64,000 nucleotides of DNA, taken from NCBI GenBank assembly GCA_020627685.1, contig JAHDGK010000013.1, positions 1 to 64,000 on the forward strand. Reading direction: 5' to 3'. The position numbers and the translations under genes were made by a program. This DNA is from Granulosicoccus sp. GTDB taxonomy: Bacteria; Pseudomonadota; Gammaproteobacteria; Granulosicoccales; Granulosicoccaceae. The notes under the pieces are model-generated. The model saw nothing but the letters and a program-made list of their open reading frames with translations, ran no database searches and was not told where the DNA came from. Positions 1 through 8,336 of this stretch are shown here, one piece after another (within the stretch, counting starts at the first letter, position 1; each line of letters opens with the position of its first letter).

Positions 1-33
1 CAGAAGCAGAAGCAGAAGCAGAAGCAGAAGCAG
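1..33. repeat. CAGAAG hexanucleotide tandem repeat encoding (Glu-Ala)n
   Basis: Five full copies of CAGAAG plus a half copy run from the first base, so the array probably continues to the left of the window. In the frame of the following gene it reads GAA-GCA repeatedly, giving alternating Glu-Ala. The unit is six bases, so changes in copy number would add or remove two residues without shifting the frame. Confidence 0.9.
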
Positions 34-758
34 ATCAAGACAGTGTTGATCTGGACAATTCATTCGTGGCAAACGATCACCTGAAACGTCTTGACTGCCA
101 ATACCATTGGAAGAATTCAGACTACTCAAGCTTTGAAGATTTTCTCGCCCGCTGCACGGCCAAACGGCGTAAAACTATTCGCCGTGAAAGACGACATGTG
201 AGCGATGCGGGTTTGCGACTTGAACGGCGACTAGGCAACACGCTGAGTGAGCGAGAATGGCGTTGGGTGCACGGATTTTATCAATCCACGTTTGATCGCA
301 AGTGGGGCAACCCTTCGCTGACTCGTGATTTTTTTGAGCGTGTCGGTAACTTGATGGGTGACAAAATACTGATTGTCTTTGCCTACGATGATGCCGACCC
401 CACCCCCGACTGGCCAGTCGCTTGCTCCATCATGTTTATCGGCAGTTCTACTTTGTATGGACGCTTCTGGGGTTGCCGAGCTGAGTACAACTCATTGCAT
501 TTTGAAGCCTGTTACTACCAGGGAATCGAGTATTGCATTGAACACGACATTGGTACGTTTGAACCCGGTGCTCAGGGCGAACATAAGATAACGCGCGGCT
601 TTATTCCAACGATCACCCGCTCTGCTCACTACATAAGGCATCCCGGATTTCGAGATGCGATTGCAAACTACCTTGAACAAGAAAGACCGCATGTAGAACA
701 ACGATGCACAGGGCTTAACGATTTGCTACCTTTCAAGTCCGAATCAATTTCTTTGTGA
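3..758 (+). CDS. FemAB-like N-acyltransferase (COG3146 / PF04339 type), 5' end outside the window
   Basis: The reading frame is open from the left edge, so the N-terminal part is missing. The visible part reads a Glu-Ala repeat, an acidic stretch, then a QYHW motif followed by a phenylalanine-rich segment and a very basic RRKTIRRERR motif. That order, with RKWG and YGRFWG motifs further on, is characteristic of the COG3146 predicted N-acyltransferases (GNAT/FemAB fold). The substrate is unknown for this family. A GTG at position 66 could start a shorter protein, but the conserved QYHW region begins only about 12 codons later and the frame is open upstream, so truncation by the window edge is more likely. 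It ends 7 bases before aat, suggesting one transcript. Confidence 0.85.
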   Translation, partial: EAEAEAEAEADQDSVDLDNSFVANDHLKRLDCQYHWKNSDYSSFEDFLARCTAKRRKTIRRERRHVSDAGLRLERRLGNTLSEREWRWVHGFYQSTFDRKWGNPSLTRDFFERVGNLMGDKILIVFAYDDADPTPDWPVACSIMFIGSSTLYGRFWGCRAEYNSLHFEACYYQGIEYCIEHDIGTFEPGAQGEHKITRGFIPTITRSAHYIRHPGFRDAIANYLEQERPHVEQRCTGLNDLLPFKSESISL

Positions 759-765
759 AGACTTA

Positions 766-1461
766 ATGCCTATTCCTTATCTGGCCCACGACGATGACGT
801 GACACCGTTCCCGTCAGTGAGCACAGCATTAAGTGAACCTAACGGCCTGCTCATGGCCGGCGGAAACTTGAGCCCTAGCCGACTCATCGCCGCTTATAAA
901 AACGGTGTATTCCCTTGGTATGAAGCCGGCGAACCGATCTTATGGTGGTCACCTGATCCACGTTGCGTCATATTCCCCGATGACATCAGAATAACCCGCA
1001 GCCTCAACAAGACGATTCGCAACAGCGAATTTTTGATAAAAGAAAATACGGCTTTTCGCGATGTGATGAACGCCTGCGCCGCACCTCGTCGCGACAGCAG
1101 TGGCACTTGGGTCACAAGCGATATGATTAACGCTTACTGCCGTTTAAACGAAATGGGCATTGCCCATTCGGTTGAAGTCTGGAGTGATGACGAACTCGTC
1201 GGTGGGCTGTACGGCATCAAACTCGGCCGTGTCTTTATAGGAGAATCCATGTTCTCAAGACAAAGCAACGTATCGAAAATCGCCTTGGTTCATTTGGCTA
1301 AGTCAGATGATATTCATCTTATAGACTGCCAACTGGAAACGGCTCATCTAAACAGCATGGGCGCCACGTGTATAAAACGCGAACGCTACATTGAGCTGCT
1401 CAACACCCTTGGAGGTTTCGATACTGACCTGCATAAAACAACACAGGTCAGCAACGATTAA
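766..1461 (+). CDS. aat: Leucyl/phenylalanyl-tRNA--protein transferase
   Basis: The enzyme transfers Leu or Phe from aminoacyl-tRNA to N-terminal Arg or Lys of proteins, making them substrates for ClpAP through ClpS (N-end rule, cytoplasm). The 231-residue length is normal. Family signatures are visible: GLLMAGGNLSPSRLIAAYKNGVFPW near residues 28-50 (quoted as its start and end only: GLLMAGG, GVFPW), WWSPDPRCVI near 60-70, and the C-terminal GGLYGIKLGRVFIGESMFS region with DCQLETAHLNSMGA. The ATG lies 7 bases after the upstream stop. It is convergent with thrC, whose stop is only 5 bases away, so no long terminator fits between them. Confidence 0.97.
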   Translation: MPIPYLAHDDDVTPFPSVSTALSEPNGLLMAGGNLSPSRLIAAYKNGVFPWYEAGEPILWWSPDPRCVIFPDDIRITRSLNKTIRNSEFLIKENTAFRDVMNACAAPRRDSSGTWVTSDMINAYCRLNEMGIAHSVEVWSDDELVGGLYGIKLGRVFIGESMFSRQSNVSKIALVHLAKSDDIHLIDCQLETAHLNSMGATCIKRERYIELLNTLGGFDTDLHKTTQVSND

Positions 1462-1466
1462 CCCTT

Positions 1467-2603
1467 TTAGATATGCGACAAAATCGCAGCCTTAACCGCT
1501 TCTAGTTCGGCTGGTACTGTCTGAACAGCTTCTTGTCCGCGAATGGCAATATCAGGATCCTTTAAGCCATGCCCTGTGAGCGTACAAGTAATCACACTAC
1601 CCGCTGGAATCAATCCTGATTTGATATCACGCAATGCACCGCATAAGGACACGGCAGAGGCAGGCTCACAAAACACACCTTCTTTTTTAGCGAGCAGGCT
1701 TTGTGTTGCTAACAATTCCTCGTCGCTGACTTCATCAAACCAGCCACCGGACTCATTCACGGCTGCATGAGCCAAATCCCAGCTTTGCGGGTTACCAATG
1801 CGGATGGCTGTTGCCAAAGTTTCCGGTTCAGATACCGGTTCGTCTCTTAAAAAAGGTGCCGCTCCGTCAGCCTGATAACCCACCATGATGGGTCGCTTAT
1901 CCGTCATAGGATTTTCGAGGTAAGGACAATCGCCATTGCACAAGGTACAAGAGGCAGTGTTGTGCCCACAAGCCTCGCTAAAGCCTATCCAGTAGCCGGA
2001 AATATTACCGGCATTTCCCACAGGAATGCAGTGATAATCCGGCGCCCGTCCTAAGGCTTCAACGATTTCAAACGCCGCCGTTTTCTGACCTTGCAGTCGA
2101 TAAGGATTAATCGAATTAACAATAGCAACCGGCGCCTCGCCTGCCACTTCCTTAACCAAGCGCATTCCATCATCAAAATTGCCTTTGATTTGCAGCACAA
2201 CAGCGCCATGTGCGATGGCTTGAGCTAATTTACCCATCGGAATTTTACCTTCCGGAATGAGTACAAACGCGGTCATACCCGCTCGCGCAGCATAGGCTGC
2301 AGCTGCCGCGGACGTATTGCCGGTAGAGGCACAGACAATAGCCTTAGCTCCTTCCTCTGCCGCTTTACTCACAGCCATGGTCATACCGCGATCCTTAAAA
2401 GAGGCGGTAGGGTTCAAACCCTCGTATTTGACGTAAATTTCGCCGTCAAAACCAATCTCACGAGGAATGTTGGCCAATTTGATCAACGGTGTATCGCCCT
2501 CGTTTAACGATACAACGGGGGTGTTTTCATCGACCGGCAGCCGGTCTTTATAACGATCGATCAGACCCGTGTAGTGTGCCGGACGATTTGAAGGTGCAGA
2601 CAT
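1467..2603 (-). CDS. thrC: Threonine synthase with a four-cysteine insertion
   Basis: This PLP enzyme converts O-phosphohomoserine to threonine. The 378-residue length is that of the short, Bacillus-like class rather than the E. coli class. The PLP lysine is K70 in SFKDRG and the phosphate-binding loop is PVGNAGN near 194-200. Unusual is a Cys-rich segment at about 210-233 with C212, C219, C222 and C226 (spacing C-x6-C-x2-C-x3-C), which sits where typical short enzymes have only a brief loop before the KRP-x-M-x-GYQA region. It follows hom on the same strand after 112 bases, and the two probably form an operon. Confidence 0.96.
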   Translation of the reverse strand: MSAPSNRPAHYTGLIDRYKDRLPVDENTPVVSLNEGDTPLIKLANIPREIGFDGEIYVKYEGLNPTASFKDRGMTMAVSKAAEEGAKAIVCASTGNTSAAAAAYAARAGMTAFVLIPEGKIPMGKLAQAIAHGAVVLQIKGNFDDGMRLVKEVAGEAPVAIVNSINPYRLQGQKTAAFEIVEALGRAPDYHCIPVGNAGNISGYWIGFSEACGHNTASCTLCNGDCPYLENPMTDKRPIMVGYQADGAAPFLRDEPVSEPETLATAIRIGNPQSWDLAHAAVNESGGWFDEVSDEELLATQSLLAKKEGVFCEPASAVSLCGALRDIKSGLIPAGSVITCTLTGHGLKDPDIAIRGQEAVQTVPAELEAVKAAILSHI

Positions 2604-2715
2604 GGATGACTCTCGGACCTTTTAAGGATCTATAGGGCTCAGTAAATAAAACACTGAAGAGTTTAAATGCGCTTTCTTTAGATTCGATAAACGATTCAGC
2701 GGGGCATATGATAAA

Positions 2716-4035
2716 TCACAATGTCTCGACGCGTATTCGGGTTACCGGTTCTACGACGGTCTCTAGCGCTTGCACGCGTTCGATGGCCTGATCAATTAAG
2801 CCCTCTTTGACAGAACCCGTCAGCAAGATTATCGGAACCGTGCACATTGCAGGATCAATCGCAGCCTCGTCCGGCTCTTTCTGCAAAATGGCCTCTATAC
2901 TGATACCCAGTTCACCGAATATGCCCGTCACCGTCGCCATGACACCGGGCTTATCTAGCGCTTGTAAACGTAGATAAAAGGCAGCTTGGTAATCAGCAGC
3001 TTTAAGGATGTTCAGTGGTTCGATTGAATCCGGCTGAAACCCCAGGGTAGGAACGCGATGCAGCATGTTGGCATCGATACCTCGAACGACATCAATGATG
3101 TCGGCAACCAATGATGAACCGGTCGGTTCGGAGCCCGCGCCGGGACCATAGTAAAGCGTAGGACCAACGGCATCGCCCTGCACGACAACGGCGTTCATCA
3201 CGCCATTTACGTTTGCCAATAATCGTTTTTCCGGAATAAGCGTCGGATGTACTCGTAATTCAACACCGTCTTCTCTTCGGCGAGCTACGCCCAAGTGCTT
3301 GATGCAGTAACCCAGCTCTGCTGCAAATTCAACATCTTCACGACTGATTTTACTGATGCCTTCGGTGTACACCCCGTTGAATGACAATGGGATACCGAAA
3401 GCGACAGAGGCCATGATCGTCAGTTTATGCGCAGCATCGATACCTTCTACGTCGAACGTGGGATCAGCTTCTGCGTAGCCTAGCGCCTGGGCTTCGGCTA
3501 ATACATCTTCAAAGGAGCGGCCCTTTTCAGCCATTTCACTCAAAATGAAATTGCCTGTACCATTAATGATGCCTGCCAGCCACTCGATTTTATTCGCGGC
3601 TAATCCTTCTCTGAGTGCTTTGATGATAGGGATTCCACCAGCTACCGAAGATTCGAACGCAACCGATACGCCATGATCGCGGGCCTTGTCGATAAGGCTA
3701 TTGCCGTGAACGGCAATAAGCGCTTTGTTGGCCGTGATGATGTGCTTGTTATTGTCCAGCGCAGTGTGCAAGAGAGTCAGGGCCGGCTCGTCACCACCCA
3801 TCGCTTCACAGATAATATCGATATCAGGGTCGGTTACCAGGCTCTGACTGTCCGTCGTAATATCGATACCCAGATTCAGTGCCTCGGCTTTTTCCTGATT
3901 GCGCACAGCAGCCCGCGTGACTCTGATGTCTCGGCCGGTTCGACGCTTAATCTCATTTGCGTTACGAATCAGGATGTTGGCAACTCCCTGCCCCACAGTT
4001 CCCAAGCCGAGTAGTCCGATGTTTACCGGTTTCAA
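2716..4035 (-). CDS. hom: Homoserine dehydrogenase (monofunctional, with ACT domain)
   Basis: It reduces aspartate semialdehyde to homoserine with NAD(P)H, the branch point for threonine and methionine. The order is a Rossmann GLGTVGQG motif at about 9-17, the catalytic/substrate domain with the GIINGTGNFIL and EADPTFDVEGIDAAHK motifs, and a C-terminal ACT domain from about residue 355, as expected for feedback-sensitive enzymes of 430-440 residues. The start is TTG at 4035: AGGAGA lies about seven bases upstream and the protein then begins MKPVNIGLLGLG, which matches the family. The ribosome-binding site is inside a hairpin (see the leader feature). Confidence 0.97.
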   Translation of the reverse strand: MKPVNIGLLGLGTVGQGVANILIRNANEIKRRTGRDIRVTRAAVRNQEKAEALNLGIDITTDSQSLVTDPDIDIICEAMGGDEPALTLLHTALDNNKHIITANKALIAVHGNSLIDKARDHGVSVAFESSVAGGIPIIKALREGLAANKIEWLAGIINGTGNFILSEMAEKGRSFEDVLAEAQALGYAEADPTFDVEGIDAAHKLTIMASVAFGIPLSFNGVYTEGISKISREDVEFAAELGYCIKHLGVARRREDGVELRVHPTLIPEKRLLANVNGVMNAVVVQGDAVGPTLYYGPGAGSEPTGSSLVADIIDVVRGIDANMLHRVPTLGFQPDSIEPLNILKAADYQAAFYLRLQALDKPGVMATVTGIFGELGISIEAILQKEPDEAAIDPAMCTVPIILLTGSVKEGLIDQAIERVQALETVVEPVTRIRVETL

Positions 4036-4042
4036 AAAAATC

Positions 4043-4079
4043 TCCTGCCAATAAAGGAGCCGACTATGACTCAGTCGGC
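4043..4079 (-). promoter_or_regulatory. hom leader with two consecutive hairpins, the second covering the ribosome-binding site
   Basis: On the minus strand a 7-bp stem (GCCGACT/AGTCGGC, plus-strand 4059-4065 with 4073-4079) is followed directly by a CTCCT...AGGAG stem with an 8-base loop. The AGGAG arm is the only plausible Shine-Dalgarno of hom. Seven T residues follow, so the second hairpin resembles both a weak intrinsic terminator and a ribosome-binding-site sequestrator. The structure is seen in the sequence; the regulatory role is inference. Confidence 0.5.
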
Positions 4080-4085
4080 GTCTGG

Positions 4086-4101
4086 GCGCTTATTATAGCG
4101 C
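4086..4101. promoter_or_regulatory. Shared divergent -10 region of hom and the Mth938-domain gene
   Basis: The dyad GCGCT-TATTAT-AGCGC occupies 4086-4101. Read on the minus strand it holds TATAAT (4092-4097), and read on the plus strand TATTAT (4091-4096). Neither has a convincing -35. The plus-strand gene starts at 4103, about where a transcript from TATTAT would begin. Confidence 0.45.
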
Positions 4102-4102
4102 T

Positions 4103-4492
4103 ATGAAAATGCATCTAGAGACTTCTGATCAAAACCTGATCAGTAACTACGGGATTGGCCTACTTAGCGTCAATGGTCAGGATTTTCACAACAATATTCT
4201 GATAACCAAGACCCGGGTTGTTGAGGATTGGTTTAGCGGCGACATCACAGAGCTCACCTTAGAGCACTTCGCACCACTGTTCGATGACGTTGAGGCTGAA
4301 ACACCTGAAATCGTCGTGCTTGGCTCCGGGGAAAAACATCTATTCCCATCATTCTCTTTAATGGCTGAGCTTAAGAAGAAAGGCGTTGCTTTGGAGGTCA
4401 TGAACACTCGCGCTGCCTGTCGAACTTATAGTGTCTTGGTTAGCGAATACCGCCCTGTAGCGGCAGCCCTCATACAAATTTCCAAAGCGTAA
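4103..4492 (+). CDS. Mth938-like (DUF498/PF04430) domain protein
   Basis: The 129-residue protein consists of one Mth938-like domain, recognised by the LGSGEKHLFPS and EVMNTRAACRTYSVL motifs. Related proteins include the mitochondrial complex I assembly factor NDUFAF3; the bacterial function is not established. There is no ribosome-binding site before the ATG at 4103, and a second in-frame ATG follows six bases later. A -10-like TATTAT ends seven bases upstream, so the message may be leaderless. It is divergent from hom and convergent with rpoS, with a shared terminator. Confidence 0.85.
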   Translation: MKMHLETSDQNLISNYGIGLLSVNGQDFHNNILITKTRVVEDWFSGDITELTLEHFAPLFDDVEAETPEIVVLGSGEKHLFPSFSLMAELKKKGVALEVMNTRAACRTYSVLVSEYRPVAAALIQISKA

Positions 4493-4497
4493 AAACG

Positions 4498-4526
4498 ACA
4501 AAGGGCGCTAAAAAAGCACCCTTTGT
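4498..4526. terminator. Bidirectional intrinsic terminator between the Mth938-domain gene and rpoS
   Basis: ACAAAGGG and CCCTTTGT pair, with one mismatch and two further G-C pairs below an A-rich loop. On the minus strand the stem is followed within three bases by five T residues, so it most clearly ends the rpoS transcript; on the plus strand a T-rich stretch comes later. Confidence 0.75.
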
Positions 4527-4545
4527 GTTGAAAATTGTTTTTCGG

Positions 4546-5547
4546 CTATGCCATAAACAGGTTTTCGGCCGAATAACCACTGCCTTCTAAAATGCGTCGA
4601 AGCCGCTTGAGCGCCTCCATTTGAATTTGACGTACGCGCTCTCGCGTGACGCCCAATTCCTGACCCACTTCTTCAAGCGTAGACTTCTCATGTCCGTGTA
4701 GTCCAAAGCGACGGACCAGTACTTCCCGTTGCTTCGACTCTAACTTGAGCAGCCAATCGTTGATGTTCGAGTTAACGGTCTCGTCCTGCAACACCATGGA
4801 TGGATCCACGTTGTTTTCGTCTGGAATAATATCGAGCAGAGGCCGTTCGCCGTCTTTACCGATGGCCACGTCTACTGAAGTCACACGATCACGTAAACCT
4901 AATAGACGGATGACATCTTCTACTGGGCGCTCAGTCAGTGCAGCAATATCTTCAGGTGTCGGCTCGCGGTCCAAAGACTGCTGAAGACGTCTTTCCGCCT
5001 TGATGTACACATTCATCTCTTTAACAACATGAATAGGCAGGCGAATAGTACGAGTCTGGTTCATCAAACCCCGCTCTATGGTTTGTCGAATCCACCAAGT
5101 AGCGTAGGTTGAGAAACGGAATCCACGCTCGGGGTCGAATTTCTCAACCGAGTGGATAAGACCTAGGTTTCCTTCTTCGATCAGATCGAGTAAGGCCAAG
5201 CCCCGGTTCATGTAACGGCGAGCAATTTTCACCACCAGGCGCAAATTGCATTCGATCATCTTCGCCCGCGATTTCTCACAGCCTTTCTGAGCAAGACGCG
5301 TGTACATCTTCTCTTCATCGGCTGTCAAAAGCTCCGAATGCTCAATTTCCTTTAAGTACAGTCGCGTGGCGTCCATCTCCTTACGAGACATATCACGCAG
5401 CTTACTCGCCGTGATCTTCTCGCTCGGTTCGCTATCGTCTTCCTCGACGGCAGCGGTTGATGCGGACGCGCCAGTGTCGACGCTTCTCCGGTTCCAACCG
5501 GTGCGTTCGTCAGTGGTCATCGTAAAGTTTCCCCAATGCTGTGTCAT
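4546..5547 (-). CDS. rpoS: RNA polymerase sigma factor RpoS
   Basis: This is the stationary-phase and general-stress sigma factor. In order: region 1.2 ([20 protein letters not shown]), region 2 with [17 protein letters not shown] and [13 protein letters not shown], region 3, and region 4 with the helix-turn-helix [19 protein letters not shown] near the C terminus. The 333-residue length and the position after nlpD identify it as RpoS rather than RpoD or RpoH. The start could be the ATG at 5547 (GAGAG upstream) or the ATG at 5520, nine codons later; the extra N-terminal residues are not conserved. In relatives, major rpoS promoters lie inside nlpD, so a 127-base spacer with a leader is expected. 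Confidence 0.96.
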   Translation of the reverse strand: MTQHWGNFTMTTDERTGWNRRSVDTGASASTAAVEEDDSEPSEKITASKLRDMSRKEMDATRLYLKEIEHSELLTADEEKMYTRLAQKGCEKSRAKMIECNLRLVVKIARRYMNRGLALLDLIEEGNLGLIHSVEKFDPERGFRFSTYATWWIRQTIERGLMNQTRTIRLPIHVVKEMNVYIKAERRLQQSLDREPTPEDIAALTERPVEDVIRLLGLRDRVTSVDVAIGKDGERPLLDIIPDENNVDPSMVLQDETVNSNINDWLLKLESKQREVLVRRFGLHGHEKSTLEEVGQELGVTRERVRQIQMEALKRLRRILEGSGYSAENLFMA

Positions 5548-5626
5548 ATGACACTCTCAATTTTTTTTATATATTAAAGGAACTTAGCGCAACTTGCTAA
5601 CGCAAATTCGCCGGTTTTCGTTTTTT

Positions 5627-5647
5627 TGTAACCCTTGTACGGTTACA
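5627..5647. other. Inverted repeat in the nlpD-rpoS spacer
   Basis: TGTAACC and GGTTACA form a 7-bp stem with a 7-base loop. On the minus strand the stem is followed by A residues rather than T residues, so it is not a terminator for nlpD; it would lie in the rpoS leader of any transcript that starts in nlpD. Confidence 0.5.
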
Positions 5648-5674
5648 CCACGGAGCACGTAATATGCGGTGTTA

Positions 5675-6652
5675 CTAACGTGCACTTAAGAACTCCATAG
5701 GATTCAAAGCATTACCGTCTTGACGAACTTCAAAACGGAGTACAGATTCTTGTTTGGTATTTGCACCTAATGTGGCGATAGGATCCCCGGCTTTCACGCG
5801 GTCCGTTTCGGCGACATAGAGGTCTCTGGTGTGCGAATAGGCGGTTAGCAAGTTGTTGTCATGCCGTACCAGCACCAGATTGCCAGCGCCACTTGGGTCT
5901 TTACCCGAATACGCCACCACACCATCCAATACAGCCACTACCGGTTGTCCGGGAAGGCCAGCAATATCAACGCCGTGTCGACCTTCTGTTTTAGGAGCAA
6001 AGCCTCGGGCAATTTGTCCCTGAGTCGGCCACATCCATCCACCGCGCTGTTCTTGCAGACCTAAATCTGAGTCGCGACGTGCTAGTGGTATGTCACCGTT
6101 ATGAATATATTCTTCTTCAACGATCTCCTGCCCTGCGTAAGTCATGGTTTCCATAACCCCGTTACGCATAACCTGATCACCCGCAGCAGAGCCTCGAGAA
6201 TTCAATAAAGCTCTATCGGTCACGACTGTTCCACCCTGACCGTAACCATTATTGCTAGAGGCAGCGACCTCAACGGCGCGCGGGCGGTAGACCGGCTGCG
6301 TGGTTGCAACATCGTTGGTTCTGGTTACGACGCCTTGTCTGACTCGAGTCGGCGATGAGAACGAATGACCTTGTCTGGTTTGGGCCATCTGCTGGCCGGG
6401 AGTGCGAACGTAGAGGCGAGTTCCTGATGCCAACGATCGGCCACTCAGCCCAGGATTCAGTGTTGCCAGTTCTTGTGGTGAGAGTTGATAACGGAACGCA
6501 ATGCTTTCAATGGTTTCACCCGCGCGAGCGATGTACGTATCTGACCCTAACTCCAGGCTTTGCAGGCGAGAGTCTATGTTGGACACAGACTGGCAGGCCG
6601 CTGCGGAGAGAGCCAGAAAACCAATACAGCAAGCTCTAGGCAATTGCTTCAT
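5675..6652 (-). CDS. nlpD: NlpD-type LysM/M23 lipoprotein (amidase activator)
   Basis: The envelope lipoprotein activates septal amidases in E. coli. It begins with a lipoprotein signal ending at C20 (SAAAC), has a LysM peptidoglycan-binding domain at about 40-83, a Ser/Thr/Gln-rich linker, and a C-terminal M23 (LytM) domain at about 206-325. The M23 active site is degenerate: the first ligand position is Arg (R225, with His next to it) and the final HxH motif reads LRFEVR, with R306 in place of His. That fits a regulator rather than an endopeptidase. It lies between pcm and rpoS in the canonical order. Confidence 0.95.
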   Translation of the reverse strand: MKQLPRACCIGFLALSAAACQSVSNIDSRLQSLELGSDTYIARAGETIESIAFRYQLSPQELATLNPGLSGRSLASGTRLYVRTPGQQMAQTRQGHSFSSPTRVRQGVVTRTNDVATTQPVYRPRAVEVAASSNNGYGQGGTVVTDRALLNSRGSAAGDQVMRNGVMETMTYAGQEIVEEEYIHNGDIPLARRDSDLGLQEQRGGWMWPTQGQIARGFAPKTEGRHGVDIAGLPGQPVVAVLDGVVAYSGKDPSGAGNLVLVRHDNNLLTAYSHTRDLYVAETDRVKAGDPIATLGANTKQESVLRFEVRQDGNALNPMEFLSAR

Positions 6653-6739
6653 CGATCACTCTAAAAACAGTTCTACAAGAAAACAGCTTCATATTGACGG
6701 GAAGAGCCCCGCCTGCGATTTATGAGTGTAGTAGGCAAT

Positions 6740-7429
6740 TCAAGACTTACCAGAAAGAAATGGAACAAATTTCACATCGCTCTCTTCACGCACAGAAAAA
6801 CTATCTCTTGTCCGCGTAATGATGGTTAACGACTGAGCACCATCCTGCGCTCCAACCGGCACAATCATGCGTCCGCCAATCGTTAATTGTTCTAGCAATG
6901 GCATAGGCACTTTCGCTGGTGCCGCAGTTACCATAATCGCATCGAATGGACCATGGCTCGCCCAACCCCAACTTCCGTCGCTGTAACGTGTGTGGATATT
7001 TCGATACTGCAACGCCCGGAACCGGCTGCGTGCCTTGTCCAATAAATTTCTTATACGCTCAACTGTAAAGACAACATCGACGAGTTGGGAGAGCACTGCC
7101 GCTTGGTATCCAGAGCCGGTACCGACCTCCAGTACCCGCTGCACGGGGCCTTCTTCCAGCAATATTTCAGTCATGCGTGCAACCGCATACGGTTGAGAGA
7201 TTGTTTGTCCTTCACCAATGGGCAAAGCCACATCTTCGTAAGCCCGCGTGGATATCGCTTCGTCAACGAACATATGTCGTGGAACTGTTGCCAATACCTG
7301 CAATAAGGCTTCGTTTTCGATACCGCGATCGATTAAACGCCGAATCATCCGCGTGCGGGTTCTCTGTGACGTAAAACCGATTCCAGCTATTTGATGAGCA
7401 CTTGCGATCACGTAATTTGTTCCAGCCAT
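6740..7429 (-). CDS. pcm: Protein-L-isoaspartate O-methyltransferase
   Basis: The cytoplasmic repair enzyme methylates isoaspartyl residues with S-adenosylmethionine. Family motifs are FVDEA, the ALPIGEGQTISQPY block and the SAM-binding VLEVGTGSGYQAA at about residues 112-124. The 229-residue protein has about 20 residues before the usual TSQRTR start; the ATG at 7429 overlaps the end of surE by 22 bases. A shorter start inside the gene cannot be excluded because no strong ribosome-binding site is seen. Confidence 0.95.
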   Translation of the reverse strand: MAGTNYVIASAHQIAGIGFTSQRTRTRMIRRLIDRGIENEALLQVLATVPRHMFVDEAISTRAYEDVALPIGEGQTISQPYAVARMTEILLEEGPVQRVLEVGTGSGYQAAVLSQLVDVVFTVERIRNLLDKARSRFRALQYRNIHTRYSDGSWGWASHGPFDAIMVTAAPAKVPMPLLEQLTIGGRMIVPVGAQDGAQSLTIITRTRDSFSVREESDVKFVPFLSGKS

Positions 7430-8157
7430 TCGGCCACTGGTAGCACACTGTCGCGCTTGGTTAGATCAATTTGTAGTGGGGTTACAGAGACGAATCCATC
7501 TCGAACTGCACCAAAATCAGTTCCTGGGCCATCATCAGCAATGTCACCTGCAGCCCCTATCCAGAAGATGGTTTCACCTCGTGGATTTAGCTGACGAATG
7601 GCACTTTTGGATGGGTGTCGGGTGCCCAAACGCGTCGCTTTGAACCCCTGTATGGAATCGTAAGGAATATCGGGCACATTAATATTTAGGATGGTGTCCG
7701 ACGGCAATGGCACCGATTTCAAATGCGCGACCATGTCAGCCGCAACCTTTGCACCGGTTTCAAAGTGTTGTGGTTCGTGACTTGCCATAGACAGTGCTAT
7801 AGCCGGATGCCCTAGGTGCCGTCCTTCCATCGCGGCAGCCACCGTTCCTGAATAGATCGTGTCATCACCCATATTCGGGCCATCGTTAATACCACTGACC
7901 ACCATGTCAATGTCATCTTCCAGTAATCCGTTTAGTGCAATGTTGACGCAGTCCGTGGGCGTGCCTTCCAGAGAATAAATCGATTCTTCGCGCTCAACGG
8001 CATGGACCGGGTGAGACAAGGTCAACGAATTACTCGCGCCACTGCGATTTCTATCAGGAGCCACAATTGTCGCATTGCCAATCTGCTTCAATGCTGCAAA
8101 AAGAGCTCTAATGCCAGGCGACAGATAGCCATCGTCGTTAGAAATAAGGATGCGCAT
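7408..8157 (-). CDS. surE: 5'/3'-nucleotidase SurE
   Basis: This is a stationary-phase survival phosphatase acting on nucleoside monophosphates and short polyphosphate. The N-terminal metal-binding motif MRILISNDDGY is intact, as are N41-type APDRNRSGAS and the VSGINDGPNMGDDTIYSGTV block (residues about 86-105). The length of 249 is normal. It is the first gene of the surE-pcm-nlpD-rpoS run and overlaps pcm. Confidence 0.97.
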   Translation of the reverse strand: MRILISNDDGYLSPGIRALFAALKQIGNATIVAPDRNRSGASNSLTLSHPVHAVEREESIYSLEGTPTDCVNIALNGLLEDDIDMVVSGINDGPNMGDDTIYSGTVAAAMEGRHLGHPAIALSMASHEPQHFETGAKVAADMVAHLKSVPLPSDTILNINVPDIPYDSIQGFKATRLGTRHPSKSAIRQLNPRGETIFWIGAAGDIADDGPGTDFGAVRDGFVSVTPLQIDLTKRDSVLPVAEWLEQIT

Positions 8158-8336
8158 TGAAGTGGCGTTTTACACAACATTTTTATGAAGACTGAATGAA
8201 TTTAGTCTGCCTTAGCGGTTACGCAACACCTTATTTGTTCCGAATTACCACCAAGATAGAAAAAATTGGAATTTATGGTTAAAAATCAGCCTCTGATAGA
8301 CTCCTTCCTTGCATCCAATCTACGACACTCAGCCTC

